Assembly: GCA_009782405.1 (NCBI GenBank)
Contig: WRJC01000044.1
Coordinates: 1-24,855, forward strand
DNA: 24,855 nucleotides
From: Oscillospiraceae bacterium
GTDB lineage: Bacteria > Bacillota_A > Clostridia > Oscillospirales > WRJC01
Reading direction: 5' to 3'
Positions 1-6,276 of the stretch are shown in pieces. Both the position numbers and the translations under genes were made by a program. Numbering within the stretch: position 1 is the first letter of the stretch; the number at the start of each line of letters is the position of its first letter. The notes beneath the pieces were generated by a model, which saw only the letters and a program-made list of their open reading frames with translations, did no database searches and had not been told where the DNA came from.

Positions 1-249
1 AAAGTCGGCGCTGTCGCCGGTTGCTATGTATTGGACGGCAAAATCACCAGAGGTTGCCAGATACGGGTAATCCGGGACAATATCGTGATCTACGAAAGCA
101 ACCTGGGATCCTTGCGGCGTTTCAAGGACGACGTCAGGGAAGTGGCGTCCGGATTTGAGTGCGGCATCGGCGTCGAACGGTTCAACGATTTCGAGATCAA
201 CGACGTGATCGAGGGCTTCATCATGGAAGAGATCAAAAGGGAGCTTTAA
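1..249 (+). CDS. infB: Translation initiation factor IF-2, C-terminal end (partial)
   Basis: The first frame is open from base 1 to a TAA at 247-249 and gives 82 residues that read as the last domain of bacterial IF-2. Recognisable parts are the [14 protein letters not shown] stretch, the [12 protein letters not shown] stretch, the GxECGIG turn and the terminal [13 protein letters not shown]-2 is the GTPase that brings fMet-tRNA to the 30S subunit, and this domain binds the initiator tRNA acceptor end. The 5' part lies outside the window. The TTG at 31 is only an internal codon. rbfA follows in the same direction, which is the normal order in Firmicutes. Confidence 0.95.
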   Translation, partial: KVGAVAGCYVLDGKITRGCQIRVIRDNIVIYESNLGSLRRFKDDVREVASGFECGIGVERFNDFEINDVIEGFIMEEIKREL

Positions 250-260
250 CAGGAGATTTC

Positions 261-297
261 CTACTGCCTCCATCCCCGGAGGGGAGGGAGGCAGTAG
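261..297. other. Strong intercistronic hairpin between infB and rbfA
   Basis: CTACTGCCTCC (261-271) pairs perfectly with GGAGGCAGTAG (287-297). Inside, TCCCC (273-277) pairs with GGGGA (281-285) around a GGA loop, leaving one A-G mismatch. No T-run follows, so it does not look like a standard intrinsic terminator. It may stabilise or process the infB-rbfA mRNA, or be a REP-like repeat. A possible -10 (TATAAT, 362-367) with only a weak -35 lies before rbfA. Confidence 0.6.
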
Positions 298-386
298 GCG
301 TTTCCAGGCCTCCGAACCTCTCTACGAAAGGCTTAAGTTTTATAAGGACAAACCTGTTTACTATAATTTAACAAGGAGTGATCTTG

Positions 387-782
387 ATGGGCAAGCACCG
401 CGCCGACCGTTTGTCGGTGGAAATCCAAAAACTGATCGCCGACATCATCGCAAAGGAGGTCAGCGACCCGCGGCTATCTTTCGTTTCGGTTTTGAAGGTG
501 GACGCCGCCAAGGATTTCAGTTCGGCCAGGGTCTATTTCAGCAATATGGGGCAGGTTTCCGATAAGGACGTTTTGGCGGCTCTGGACAAAGCCAAAGGCT
601 ATATACGTTTGCAGCTGGGCAGGATGCTGCAGGGGCGCGCGGTGCCGGAGCTGATCTTTTCTTTGGATAATTCCATCGCTTATGGCGTGAAAATGGTCGA
701 ACTGATCAGCAAGCAGATCGAGCAGGACGAAGCCAACGTGCATAAAAGCGGCGGCAACGACGAAAGCAGCCGGGAAAGCTGA
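387..782 (+). CDS. rbfA: 30S ribosome-binding factor A
   Basis: RbfA is a small KH-fold protein that binds immature 30S subunits and helps 16S rRNA 5'-end maturation and cold adaptation. The 131-residue product has the family signatures: HRADRLSVEIQKLIADII at the N terminus, the SDPRLSFVSVLKVD strand, ARVYFSNMG, and the GRMLQGRAVPELIFSLDNS segment before the last helix. The ATG at 387 is chosen because AAGGAG at 373-378 lies 8 bases upstream; an upstream GTG (378) overlaps that ribosome-binding site. The tail after about residue 115 is polar and variable, as usual. The gene appears intact, although an antisense gene overlaps its last 103 bases. The nrnA/truB genes that often follow rbfA are not here. 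Confidence 0.95.
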   Translation: MGKHRADRLSVEIQKLIADIIAKEVSDPRLSFVSVLKVDAAKDFSSARVYFSNMGQVSDKDVLAALDKAKGYIRLQLGRMLQGRAVPELIFSLDNSIAYGVKMVELISKQIEQDEANVHKSGGNDESSRES

Positions 783-1627
783 ACGGATTTTTCTTTTACA
801 AATGCCAAATTGCCGTGATAAATATCTCTTGTCTGCGTCCCGTTGAGTATCGGAAAATTGGTTTGATATTTGTTGACGGATTTTTCAATCACCCTTGTTT
901 CAACCATCTTTTCGATTATGTCCTCAACATAATCTGCCGACGTTCCGAGCGCGGAGGATATTTCCGTCACAGTAACGGGCTTTTCATAAGCGAATATGGC
1001 GATATTTTTTGCGAGTAATGTTTCAAGGGCTTTGTCTGCGCCCTCATAATTACCACGCCAATCTGATTTGCCAATCCACCCGCCAAAATTCACAAATAAA
1101 TCCTGCGCCTTTCTGTAACCATTGTTCATGTATTCCATTGTTTCAAGCTCCTCTCTGATTTGACTTTTTGATTGGTTTAGTCGCCATTTTACAGAGGACA
1201 GGGGAATGGTAAGTTCACGGGATATTGTGGTGTAATCTTTTCCCTCAATATAATACATCACGGCAACGTCGCGGTAATTCTTTGCGAGATATGAAACGGC
1301 GCGCCTTACATTAAATATCTCGTCGTTTGCAATATATATATCTTCGGGAGTTTCATAACTTATTCCGGCTTTGTCGATAATAAAATTTTCTTCTGCGGGA
1401 AATTCCCTTGAAGATTTTGTCGACCGCATATAAACATTTCTCGCAACGCCCCACAGCCACGGTAATATTAAATTTTTGTCTTTTATTCCGTGATATGAGC
1501 GGATTGCAGATAACACTATTTCTTGTGTTAAATCTTCCGCTTTGTAAGCGTCGCGGGTTCGGTTATATGCGAATTTATATAGCCTGTCAAGCTGTTCGCA
1601 CAATATATCGTTCAGTTCTTTGTCCAT
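680..1627 (-). CDS. Sigma-70 family (ECF-like) sigma factor with winged-helix extension, 3' end replaced
   Basis: The 315-residue product has sigma region 2 near residues 10-70 (YKFAYNRTRDAYKAEDLTQE, then PWLWGVARNVY). Region 4 lies near 105-165 (AVSYLAKNYRDVAVMYYIEG followed by a helix-turn-helix). A further winged-helix-like stretch lies near 205-265 (EKPVTVTEISSALGTSADYV). It should direct RNA polymerase to particular promoters. GGAGGTGAGG precedes the ATG at 1627. Residues 282-315 are encoded entirely by the antisense strand of rbfA, and the frame simply runs on to a TAA at 680. This low-complexity tail is unlikely to be native, so the gene was probably truncated when this block joined the rbfA end. 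No anti-sigma gene sits beside it. The DNA is visibly more AT-rich than rbfA. Activity of the truncated factor is uncertain. Confidence 0.75.
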   Translation of the reverse strand: MDKELNDILCEQLDRLYKFAYNRTRDAYKAEDLTQEIVLSAIRSYHGIKDKNLILPWLWGVARNVYMRSTKSSREFPAEENFIIDKAGISYETPEDIYIANDEIFNVRRAVSYLAKNYRDVAVMYYIEGKDYTTISRELTIPLSSVKWRLNQSKSQIREELETMEYMNNGYRKAQDLFVNFGGWIGKSDWRGNYEGADKALETLLAKNIAIFAYEKPVTVTEISSALGTSADYVEDIIEKMVETRVIEKSVNKYQTNFPILNGTQTRDIYHGNLAFVKEKSVQLSRLLSSLPPLLCTLASSCSICLLISSTIFTP

Positions 1628-1767
1628 GTCCTCACCTCCGTTTCTTTGGCGTTCTATATATAAAGTCTTTTGAAAAGAGCATTTGTTAGGTGGAAAATCA
1701 TTATTTTATAAATTTTAATAAAATTATTCCTATCTATAATTATAATCGATGATTATTAAATTTTAAA

Positions 1768-1801
1768 CAAAAAACGGCTATTTAGCTTTAAAATAACCGT
1801 T
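1768..1801 (-). terminator. Rho-independent terminator downstream of the XRE gene
   Basis: On the minus strand AACGGTTATTT pairs with AAATAGCCGTT (1791-1801 with 1773-1783; one G-T wobble) around a 7-base loop. The stem runs straight into a T-rich tract (TTTTTTG). It would end transcription arriving from the XRE gene before the sigma gene starts. Confidence 0.7.
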
Positions 1802-1882
1802 CTTGTTTACATTATCGTCTTGTTGGCTGTCTTTTCGTAATTTGTAATAACTTTCGATTGCTTCTTTGCCGATACTGCCCAT
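1778..1882 (-). pseudogene. 3' remnant of an unidentified gene
   Basis: The minus-strand frame ending in TAG at 1778-1780 reads 34 plausible residues (MGSIGKEAIESYYKLRKD..., ending NGYFKAK). The hydrophilic composition looks like a real C terminus rather than noise. The coherent reading stops exactly where the repeated leader segment (1883-1934) begins. The ATG at 1882 has no ribosome-binding site. The stop codon lies inside the terminator stem. I read it as the surviving tail of a disrupted gene, family unknown. It could also be chance. Confidence 0.35.
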
Positions 1883-1934
1883 TTGCGCATGGCATGATCC
1901 AATGGATATGAAACGGCAGGCAAAAAAATGGTTG
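1883..1934. repeat. Leader/promoter fragment repeat, copy 1 (copy 2 at 5841-5893)
   Basis: About 52 bases match 5841-5893 with only a few substitutions and one A-run indel. The shared core is CAATGGATATGAAACGGCAG followed by an A-run and ATG. Copy 2 is the -10/5' leader of the small membrane protein gene at 5905. Copy 1 has lost the -35 context and drives nothing recognisable, so it is a displaced duplicate. Confidence 0.8.
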
Positions 1935-1964
1935 TTCCATGCTTGCGTTTGTCAATGAAGGCGC

Positions 1965-3098
1965 TTAGCCCTTTTCGGCTACCCAAGCCTCCACTTCTTT
2001 GACCAGCGCAGCGAAATCGGCATTTTCGCACAGCGCTTGATATTTATCTTGCGTCATCGCTATATACAAATCATGCACCCAGCCGCGCTGGCCAAAATTC
2101 AACCGGCTATACTTTAAACGGTTTGTGTAGGGAGAAGTACACGTTTTTTCACCTTCTTCGCCGTCATATATTTCCATGGTTTTCGCATGGGCGAACGCTT
2201 GCTTGAAAGCTTTTGCCGCTTCTTCGGGCTTTGTTTCATGGAGGAGGCTCGCATAAGCCCTATATAACACTGCCAACTGGCTGTGCCATGGTCCGTAATC
2301 ATCGCGGTAAATAAATTTCCAAAATTTAATGAGAAACTCATACGCTTCAATTTCCGCGTCCGTATCCGCATAATCGGGAAAAGTCATTAAGGCGTTTGTA
2401 GTTATGTGGGGAAGTATGCCCAAAAATTCCTGCCTGTTTTTTATGCCGTCCTCCCCCAATAAGCATTTGGAAAGTATATATTCCTTGGAATGATGTAAAC
2501 TTCCGCATTGTTCGGCGACAGCCAGCAGCTTTTCTTTCTCGCCCATGGCGCCGTAAATAGAAGCCAGCATATCGCGGCAATTGCCGCGGATGACATCGTC
2601 GGTAGAAGAAGCAAGCAATTCCTCCATGATTTTCATCGCCTCTTCCATAGAACCGAAGGATTTGCGCTTTTCGATATCAGGGCTATTATCTTCGTTGCTT
2701 ATGCCACAAAATCTGTTAGAATTCCACTTCCAATACAAAGCCCGCGCCAGATTTATCAGCAGCTTCTCTTCCGCAGGGAACTCCGCCAGGGCATGGCGCA
2801 TGAGATCAATCTGTTCATCGTAGGCTAACGGCTTTTTTTGAAGATATTTGTAGTACTGCTTGCAATAGTCCTCAATCTTCCGCTGCTTTTCCTCTGTGTC
2901 GTGGTCGAAAAGATAGTCGATAGTGACATTGAAGAAATTTGCGATAGGCTTGATATATTCTATGTCAGGATAACCCGATTCGCTTTCCCAGCGAGATATA
3001 GCTTGATTTGATACGCCAAGAATTTCCGCAAGCTGTTCCTGCGTTATATCATCGCGTTTACGCAATGCTTTTATTTTTGCCCCAATTTTAATATTCAT
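1965..3098 (-). CDS. XRE-family helix-turn-helix regulator with helical C-terminal domain
   Basis: The 377-residue protein begins with a Cro/CI-type HTH (residues about 5-62: IKALRKRDDITQEQLAEILG, VSNQAISRWESESGYPDIE, then NFFNVTIDYLF). This is the DNA-binding fold typical of repressors. The remaining 300 residues are helical, with alternating aromatic and charged segments suggestive of TPR-like repeats. Such long C-terminal domains often sense a peptide or partner protein. GAGGTG lies 7 bases before the ATG at 3098. A TTGTAT-N17-TATAAT promoter lies upstream and a terminator at 1768-1801. It is transcribed alone, and its target is not evident from context. Confidence 0.85.
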   Translation of the reverse strand: MNIKIGAKIKALRKRDDITQEQLAEILGVSNQAISRWESESGYPDIEYIKPIANFFNVTIDYLFDHDTEEKQRKIEDYCKQYYKYLQKKPLAYDEQIDLMRHALAEFPAEEKLLINLARALYWKWNSNRFCGISNEDNSPDIEKRKSFGSMEEAMKIMEELLASSTDDVIRGNCRDMLASIYGAMGEKEKLLAVAEQCGSLHHSKEYILSKCLLGEDGIKNRQEFLGILPHITTNALMTFPDYADTDAEIEAYEFLIKFWKFIYRDDYGPWHSQLAVLYRAYASLLHETKPEEAAKAFKQAFAHAKTMEIYDGEEGEKTCTSPYTNRLKYSRLNFGQRGWVHDLYIAMTQDKYQALCENADFAALVKEVEAWVAEKG

Positions 3099-3147
3099 AA
3101 AATCACCTCAAAATATTTAAAATCAATTTATTCACCGGCGTGATTCC

Positions 3148-3176
3148 ATTATACTGTTATCGAAGCAAAAATACAA
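3148..3176 (-). promoter_or_regulatory. Sigma-A promoter of the XRE gene
   Basis: On the minus strand, TTGTAT (3171-3176), a 17-base spacer and TATAAT (3148-3153) lie about 50 bases before the XRE start. The -35 side lies in a 25-bp block repeated exactly at 5662-5686. Confidence 0.65.
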
Positions 3177-3185
3177 TTATCAATT
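3161..3185. repeat. 25-bp leader repeat, copy 1 (copy 2 at 5662-5686)
   Basis: CGAAGCAAAAATACAATTAT plus CAATT occurs identically at 5662-5686. Copy 1 supplies the -35 region of the XRE promoter. Copy 2 lies in the leader of the AAA ATPase gene, between its promoter and start codon. This is one of several promoter-region fragments shared between genes in this window. Confidence 0.85.
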
Positions 3186-3192
3186 CATTGTT

Positions 3193-3267
3193 TTAAATTC
3201 CACGATTCGTGGAGACGCACCACGCGCCGACAGCTTCATCCCAGGTTACCTCAACGGTATAATCCAT
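3193..3267 (-). pseudogene. 5' fragment of a DUF1902/HicB-like small protein
   Basis: On the minus strand an ATG at 3267 has AAGGAG 8 bases upstream. It opens a 24-residue frame, MDYTVEVTWDEAVGAWCVST followed by NRGI and TAA. The V-x-V-x-W-D-E-x-x-G-x-W pattern is the start of DUF1902/HicB-like antitoxins, which normally continue for 40-60 more residues. Homology ends at about codon 20, next to the leader block of the XRE gene. I infer a truncated antitoxin relic with its translation start preserved. Confidence 0.5.
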
Positions 3268-3278
3268 GAAAGATACTC

Positions 3279-3334
3279 CTTCTCGTTTCGCAATCGCCTG
3301 AAGAATGTGTAATAGGCGATGGCGAAACAAGAAG
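3279..3334. repeat. Long imperfect inverted repeat
   Basis: Bases 3279-3299 and 3314-3334 are complementary at 19 of 21 positions around a 14-base loop. One arm overlaps the ribosome-binding site of the truncated DUF1902-like fragment. The transcript could fold into a hairpin that hides that site, or this may be the end of a palindromic mobile element. Confidence 0.55.
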
Positions 3335-3340
3335 AATGTA

Positions 3341-3563
3341 GTAGGGTACGCGCCCCTGCGCGTACCGCTGGCAAAATCGACATGAAATCAGACTCGCGGC
3401 ACGCCCGGTGGTCGTGCCCTACAACAATATCCTTCCTTTTGTATCGTTCTGTTCACAGATATTTTATTCGCTCAATTTCCGTGCCGAACAGCAACGCGGA
3501 CGGCATGGAAGCCGTTCCCTACTTGCACATATGTTCCGAGGTTTTTAGAAACCGTCTAAAATG
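3341..3563. repeat. Palindromic intergenic element, locus A
   Basis: Bases 3341-3422 start GTAGGG and end CCCTAC. They contain two hairpins: GGTACGCG/CGCGTACC (3345-3366) and GGCACG/CGTGCC (3398-3418). Bases 3483-3563 carry a second conserved part with CCGAACAGCAACGCGG, another GC-rich hairpin, then CCTACTTGCACATATGTTCC and a GTCTAAAATG tail. Related units lie at 7922-7996 and 9327-9451. This is the style of short non-autonomous palindromic repeats in intergenic DNA. No gene was found within 3268-3642. Confidence 0.75.
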
Positions 3564-3580
3564 TGAGCGTTGTTTTTGCG

Positions 3581-3619
3581 AAAAGAGGTTGGGCCTCAAA
3601 ATGAGGCCCAACCTCTTTT
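3581..3619. terminator. Perfect 18-bp stem terminator, probably bidirectional
   Basis: AAAAGAGGTTGGGCCTCA (3581-3598) is exactly complementary to 3602-3619, with a 3-base AAA loop. Both strands end the stem in TTTT. It lies 24 bases beyond the hicB stop on the minus strand and so closes the AAA ATPase-hicB operon. Confidence 0.8.
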
Positions 3620-3642
3620 GTTGTTTACGCTTCGAAAACAGC

Positions 3643-3993
3643 CTATTTTCGCCCAACAACCTGCATAAGCGCGTCCTCCACAAGAGCGTCGAGCGAAACG
3701 CCGCGCCCTAACGCTTCAAGAGCCGCTTGGCGGTGAAGCTCGGATCCGACGCGCACAAAAAAAGACCCCTTGAACGGCTTTTCGGCTTCAATGCCATTTG
3801 CTTCGCAATGTTCAAGATATTCATCTACCGCCGCTTGAAAGTCTTCTGTAATCGTTTTCACGCTTTCGCCCTCAAAAGATATCAGCGGTTTGATTCTGAC
3901 AACTTTTCCGTGAAATACGGCATCTTCTTCCGAAAATTCTATGTTTCCGACATAACCCCTGTAGTGCAAATTATTCCTATTTGCCGCTTTCAT
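3643..3993 (-). CDS. HicB-family antitoxin
   Basis: The 116-residue protein matches the HicB-like layout. A partial RNase-H-like fold comes first (HYRGYVGNIEFSEEDAVFHG, KPLISFEGESVKTITEDFQAAVDEYLEHC). A KPFKGSFFVRVGSELHRQAA ribbon-helix-helix segment and GVSLDALVEDAL follow for DNA binding. HicB proteins neutralise the HicA mRNA interferase and repress their own operon. Here no HicA is present. The upstream gene on the same strand is an AAA ATPase 81 bases away. A short reading frame between them overlaps the hicB start as TTATGA, suggesting translational coupling. AAGGGGAC precedes the ATG. An 86-bp piece of this gene is duplicated at 5733-5818. Confidence 0.85.
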   Translation of the reverse strand: MKAANRNNLHYRGYVGNIEFSEEDAVFHGKVVRIKPLISFEGESVKTITEDFQAAVDEYLEHCEANGIEAEKPFKGSFFVRVGSELHRQAALEALGRGVSLDALVEDALMQVVGRK

Positions 3994-4091
3994 AAAAGTC
4001 CCCTTTCCGTCAATGCATCTATCACATCATCGACTTGATATTGCTTCAAAATGTTCCGAGGGAATGGGGCTTTGTCAAAGGACGATGTCAA
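3990..4091 (-). pseudogene. Possible 3' tail of a lost hicB partner gene
   Basis: Between the ATPase stop and hicB, a minus-strand frame gives about 33 residues (from a TTG at 4091) ending NILKQYQVDDVIDALTERGL-L. Its TGA overlaps the hicB ATG by the usual 4-base coupling. The sequence looks like the end of a real protein. A hicA-type toxin normally precedes hicB, so this may be the tail of the replaced partner, but I cannot match it to HicA. Confidence 0.3.
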
Positions 4092-5640
4092 AAATTTTTA
4101 CGCCGCCATACTCGACCCATTCGGCTTTTTTGCCTTTGTTCGATTCCTTTCGGAAATCAAAGGTCAGCAAATACCCAGCTTCGGCGTTTTTTATTTTCAG
4201 ATAGTTGGCAAGCTGCCCATATGCCGCCTCGTGCAATTTTTCGCCGTGCCATATTTTCAATTCGACGATGAATTGCTCGCTTTCGTAATCCACCGCAATA
4301 TCTATTTTAAAATCGTTCGTTTGGCTTTCGATGTAAAAATAACCGTGCCCGTTGATGAGCGGCCTCAGATACGTCAAAAACAGCAATCCCCCGTGGCGCT
4401 CCAGGAACGCCGCGTCTTTTTGCTTGTATATTTCCGCGTAATGCTGCGCGAATTTTTTCAGGCATGATTCCATGTCGAAGCGCCCGCTTTCGGTTATTTC
4501 GCTTTTTTGCGGCAGCCTCACGTTCGCTTCCCCGGATATTTCGTTTTCCGAAATGAAATAATTGTATATGCGCATTTCGAATATTTTGTTTGAAACTTTT
4601 ATCTGGTTGTTTTCGTCTTTGAAATACCCGAACATATATCCCAAATTCACAATAGGGTTGTCTATGTTGAAGGCTTTGGTTATTCCAAGGAACAACAATT
4701 CGTACAGGCTTTTTTTCAAATCAGGATAAGCCGCAATATTTTTGAACAAATCATCGAACAATGTGTTTTTTTCTTTGAGCATGATTTCGACGGCTTTTTT
4801 GACACTTTCCGATGTCCAGGCTTTGCCCAGCTTTTCATCGATAAGTTTGCAGACCCGCGAGACCAAAAATGGGTAGCCGTTCGTATACCCGTATATTTCT
4901 TCCGATATTGCCATAGCATCCATGCCAATGCCGTGATCCGATTCATAATCTTCAAGCATGGTGTATATTTCGGAGGGGCAAAAGGACATATCGACTTCAA
5001 AATCCACCGCTATGTTCCACGGCGAGTTGTATATTTTGCCCTCGTATGCCGTCGGCGTGTACAACCCTTCGTTCATCATTTTCAACTTGATGGTTTTGAT
5101 GTCATGCACCCCCGCCAGTATCACGCTGTGGAATGTGTAGTCCTTGGCCGCTTGCCGATTCAAAAACTTCGTCCTCAGCATGCTCAAAAAATGGAGAAAC
5201 ACCCGATTGTTGCTCGTTTTGTCCACTTCGTCGATGAATAGCGCCACTTTTTGGTTTTCGCACATATCCGTTATGCTGTCGCTTAGCTCGTCAAAACTCC
5301 TTGCGCCGCAATTCGCCCACTTTTCCATGTATTCCCTCGAATTCGGGACGAACCTCAGCGATTTCGCTATCTGCCTGATGAACGCCGGGCAAAACGCTTC
5401 CTGCGACGCGAAATTTTCGTCGCTGAATCCCTCGAAGCTGATCGACGCCACTGTATATTCGCCCGCCAGCTTTTTTCCCAGCTCATGCAATGTCGTGGTT
5501 TTGCCGTATTGCCTTGCGCGGTTGATCGTGAAATAGCTGCCGCTGTCAACAAGTTTTTTTATTTGCGCTATTTTGCCGCTTATATCCACCATGTAATTCT
5601 TTTCGGGGACGCAAATCCCCGTCACATTGAATTCTTTCAT
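4075..5640 (-). CDS. AAA-family ATPase with C-terminal PD-(D/E)XK nuclease-like domain
   Basis: This 521-residue cytosolic protein has a P-loop near residues 41-49 (RARQYGKTT) and a Walker B strand VALFIDEVD (132-140). A helical region follows. The C-terminal domain carries the nuclease-fold signature D447 in KIDIAVDY, E460-x-K462 in IVELKIW, and Q476 in YGQLANY. This is the 'AAA-ATPase-like plus DUF1703-type nuclease' architecture common as repeated accessory genes in anaerobes. Proposed roles include mobile-element or defence functions, but none is established. A consensus promoter (5693-5721) precedes it, GAGGG lies before the ATG, and hicB follows in the same operon. Fragments of hicB flank it on both sides. 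Confidence 0.85.
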   Translation of the reverse strand: MKEFNVTGICVPEKNYMVDISGKIAQIKKLVDSGSYFTINRARQYGKTTTLHELGKKLAGEYTVASISFEGFSDENFASQEAFCPAFIRQIAKSLRFVPNSREYMEKWANCGARSFDELSDSITDMCENQKVALFIDEVDKTSNNRVFLHFLSMLRTKFLNRQAAKDYTFHSVILAGVHDIKTIKLKMMNEGLYTPTAYEGKIYNSPWNIAVDFEVDMSFCPSEIYTMLEDYESDHGIGMDAMAISEEIYGYTNGYPFLVSRVCKLIDEKLGKAWTSESVKKAVEIMLKEKNTLFDDLFKNIAAYPDLKKSLYELLFLGITKAFNIDNPIVNLGYMFGYFKDENNQIKVSNKIFEMRIYNYFISENEISGEANVRLPQKSEITESGRFDMESCLKKFAQHYAEIYKQKDAAFLERHGGLLFLTYLRPLINGHGYFYIESQTNDFKIDIAVDYESEQFIVELKIWHGEKLHEAAYGQLANYLKIKNAEAGYLLTFDFRKESNKGKKAEWVEYGGVKIFDIVL

Positions 5641-5661
5641 AAACCGCCCTCATATTATTAC

Positions 5662-5686
5662 CGAAGCAAAAATACAATTATCAATT
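5662..5686. repeat. 25-bp leader repeat, copy 2
   Basis: Identical to 3161-3185. Here it lies between the ATPase promoter and start codon and is no longer followed by a good -10, so it appears to be an imported leader fragment. Confidence 0.85.
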
Positions 5687-5690
5687 GTTT

Positions 5691-5730
5691 TTATTGTACT
5701 CTCAAAATCGTTATTTGTCAACTCTTTTCG
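5691..5730. repeat. 40-bp promoter block, copy 1 (copy 2 at 12507-12546)
   Basis: It is identical at 36 of 40 positions to the block upstream of the GH32 gene at 12507-12546. Both end in AACTCTTTTCG, beyond which the sequences diverge at once. In both, the minus strand contains TTGACA-N17-TACAAT. Confidence 0.85.
5693..5721 (-). promoter_or_regulatory. Sigma-A promoter of the AAA ATPase-hicB operon
   Basis: On the minus strand, TTGACA (5716-5721), a 17-base spacer and TACAAT (5693-5698) make a near-consensus promoter, 52 bases before the ATPase start codon. Confidence 0.85.
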
Positions 5731-5732
5731 TG

Positions 5733-5818
5733 AACGCCGCGCCCTAACGCTTCAAGAGCCGCTTGGCGGTGAAGCTCGGATCCGACGCGCACAAAAAAAG
5801 ACCCCTTAAACGGCTTTT
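5733..5818 (-). pseudogene. Internal hicB fragment (86-bp duplicate)
   Basis: These 86 bases match 3697-3782 of hicB with a single difference (3772/5808). They encode its KPFKGSFFVRVGSELHRQAA segment, without a start, the N-terminal domain or the proper C terminus. The fragment abuts the ATPase promoter block. The two copies are direct repeats 2,036 bp apart and bracket the ATPase and the 5' half of hicB. Confidence 0.9.
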
Positions 5819-5832
5819 TTTTGTTTCGCCCC

Positions 5833-5861
5833 TTGTTTTTTTGCGCATAGCATGATACAAT
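5833..5861 (+). promoter_or_regulatory. Extended -10 promoter of the small membrane protein gene
   Basis: TTGTTT (5833-5838), a 17-base spacer and TACAAT (5856-5861), with TGA just upstream of the -10 (TGn motif), lie 43 bases before the start at 5905. Confidence 0.65.
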
Positions 5862-5893
5862 GGATATGAAACGGCAGGCAAAAAAAATGATTG
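5841..5893. repeat. Leader/promoter fragment repeat, copy 2
   Basis: It matches 1883-1934. Here it is in its likely native place, covering the -10, leader and upstream part of the ribosome-binding site of the gene at 5905. Confidence 0.8.
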
Positions 5894-5904
5894 GAGGCGT
5901 AAAA

Positions 5905-6276
5905 ATGAACTTCACGTTCGCGTTATTGGGCGGATTGACCGTGAGCCTCATAGTCGGTTTTGTCAACTATAACGGATCAAAGGCGCTAAAATATATCGCT
6001 AATTTTGACATAGGCGAAAAAGTCCAAAAAAAGGAATTGATGATAGTTTTGGCCAAAATTTGGACTTTTATATTTGTGCTGTCATTTTTTTCGTTTTCGA
6101 TTCTATGGTATCTTGCGATGCTTGTTTGGTGTTTGATGCTGCCTTTGATGGTGCAATTTGCGATATTGTGGAAAAGGAACGGCCATTCTTTGCTGCTGTT
6201 GATACTATCGACAGCTGCGGTGATAATTGTTTCGTTTATCGCCACTCCGCAAATAAGAATCTTCATTTTTAATTAA
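5905..6276 (+). CDS. Small integral membrane protein, function unknown
   Basis: The start at 5905 is chosen because TTGGAGG (5891-5897) lies 7 bases upstream. An upstream in-frame ATG at 5860 sits inside the promoter. The 123-residue product has about four hydrophobic segments: residues about 3-19 (FALLGGLTVSLIVGFV), 50-70 (IWTFIFVLSFFSFSILWYLA), 70-87 and 97-118 (SLLLLILSTAAVIIVSFIA). A short charged loop (GEKVQKKE) separates the first two. No family recognised. Its stop overlaps by 4 bases the end of the convergent metallopeptidase gene. Confidence 0.7.
   Translation: MNFTFALLGGLTVSLIVGFVNYNGSKALKYIANFDIGEKVQKKELMIVLAKIWTFIFVLSFFSFSILWYLAMLVWCLMLPLMVQFAILWKRNGHSLLLLILSTAAVIIVSFIATPQIRIFIFN

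Noticed and set aside
1807..2031. 74-codon minus-strand frame overlapping the XRE 3' end
   Set aside because: It starts inside the XRE gene in another frame and runs through the leader repeat. A different frame over 1778-1882 gives a more protein-like tail.
5718..5966. 82-codon minus-strand frame containing HicB-like residues
   Set aside because: Its N-terminal half is the antisense of the 5905 gene and its leader. Only the 86-bp hicB fragment is meaningful, so it is listed as a pseudogene fragment.
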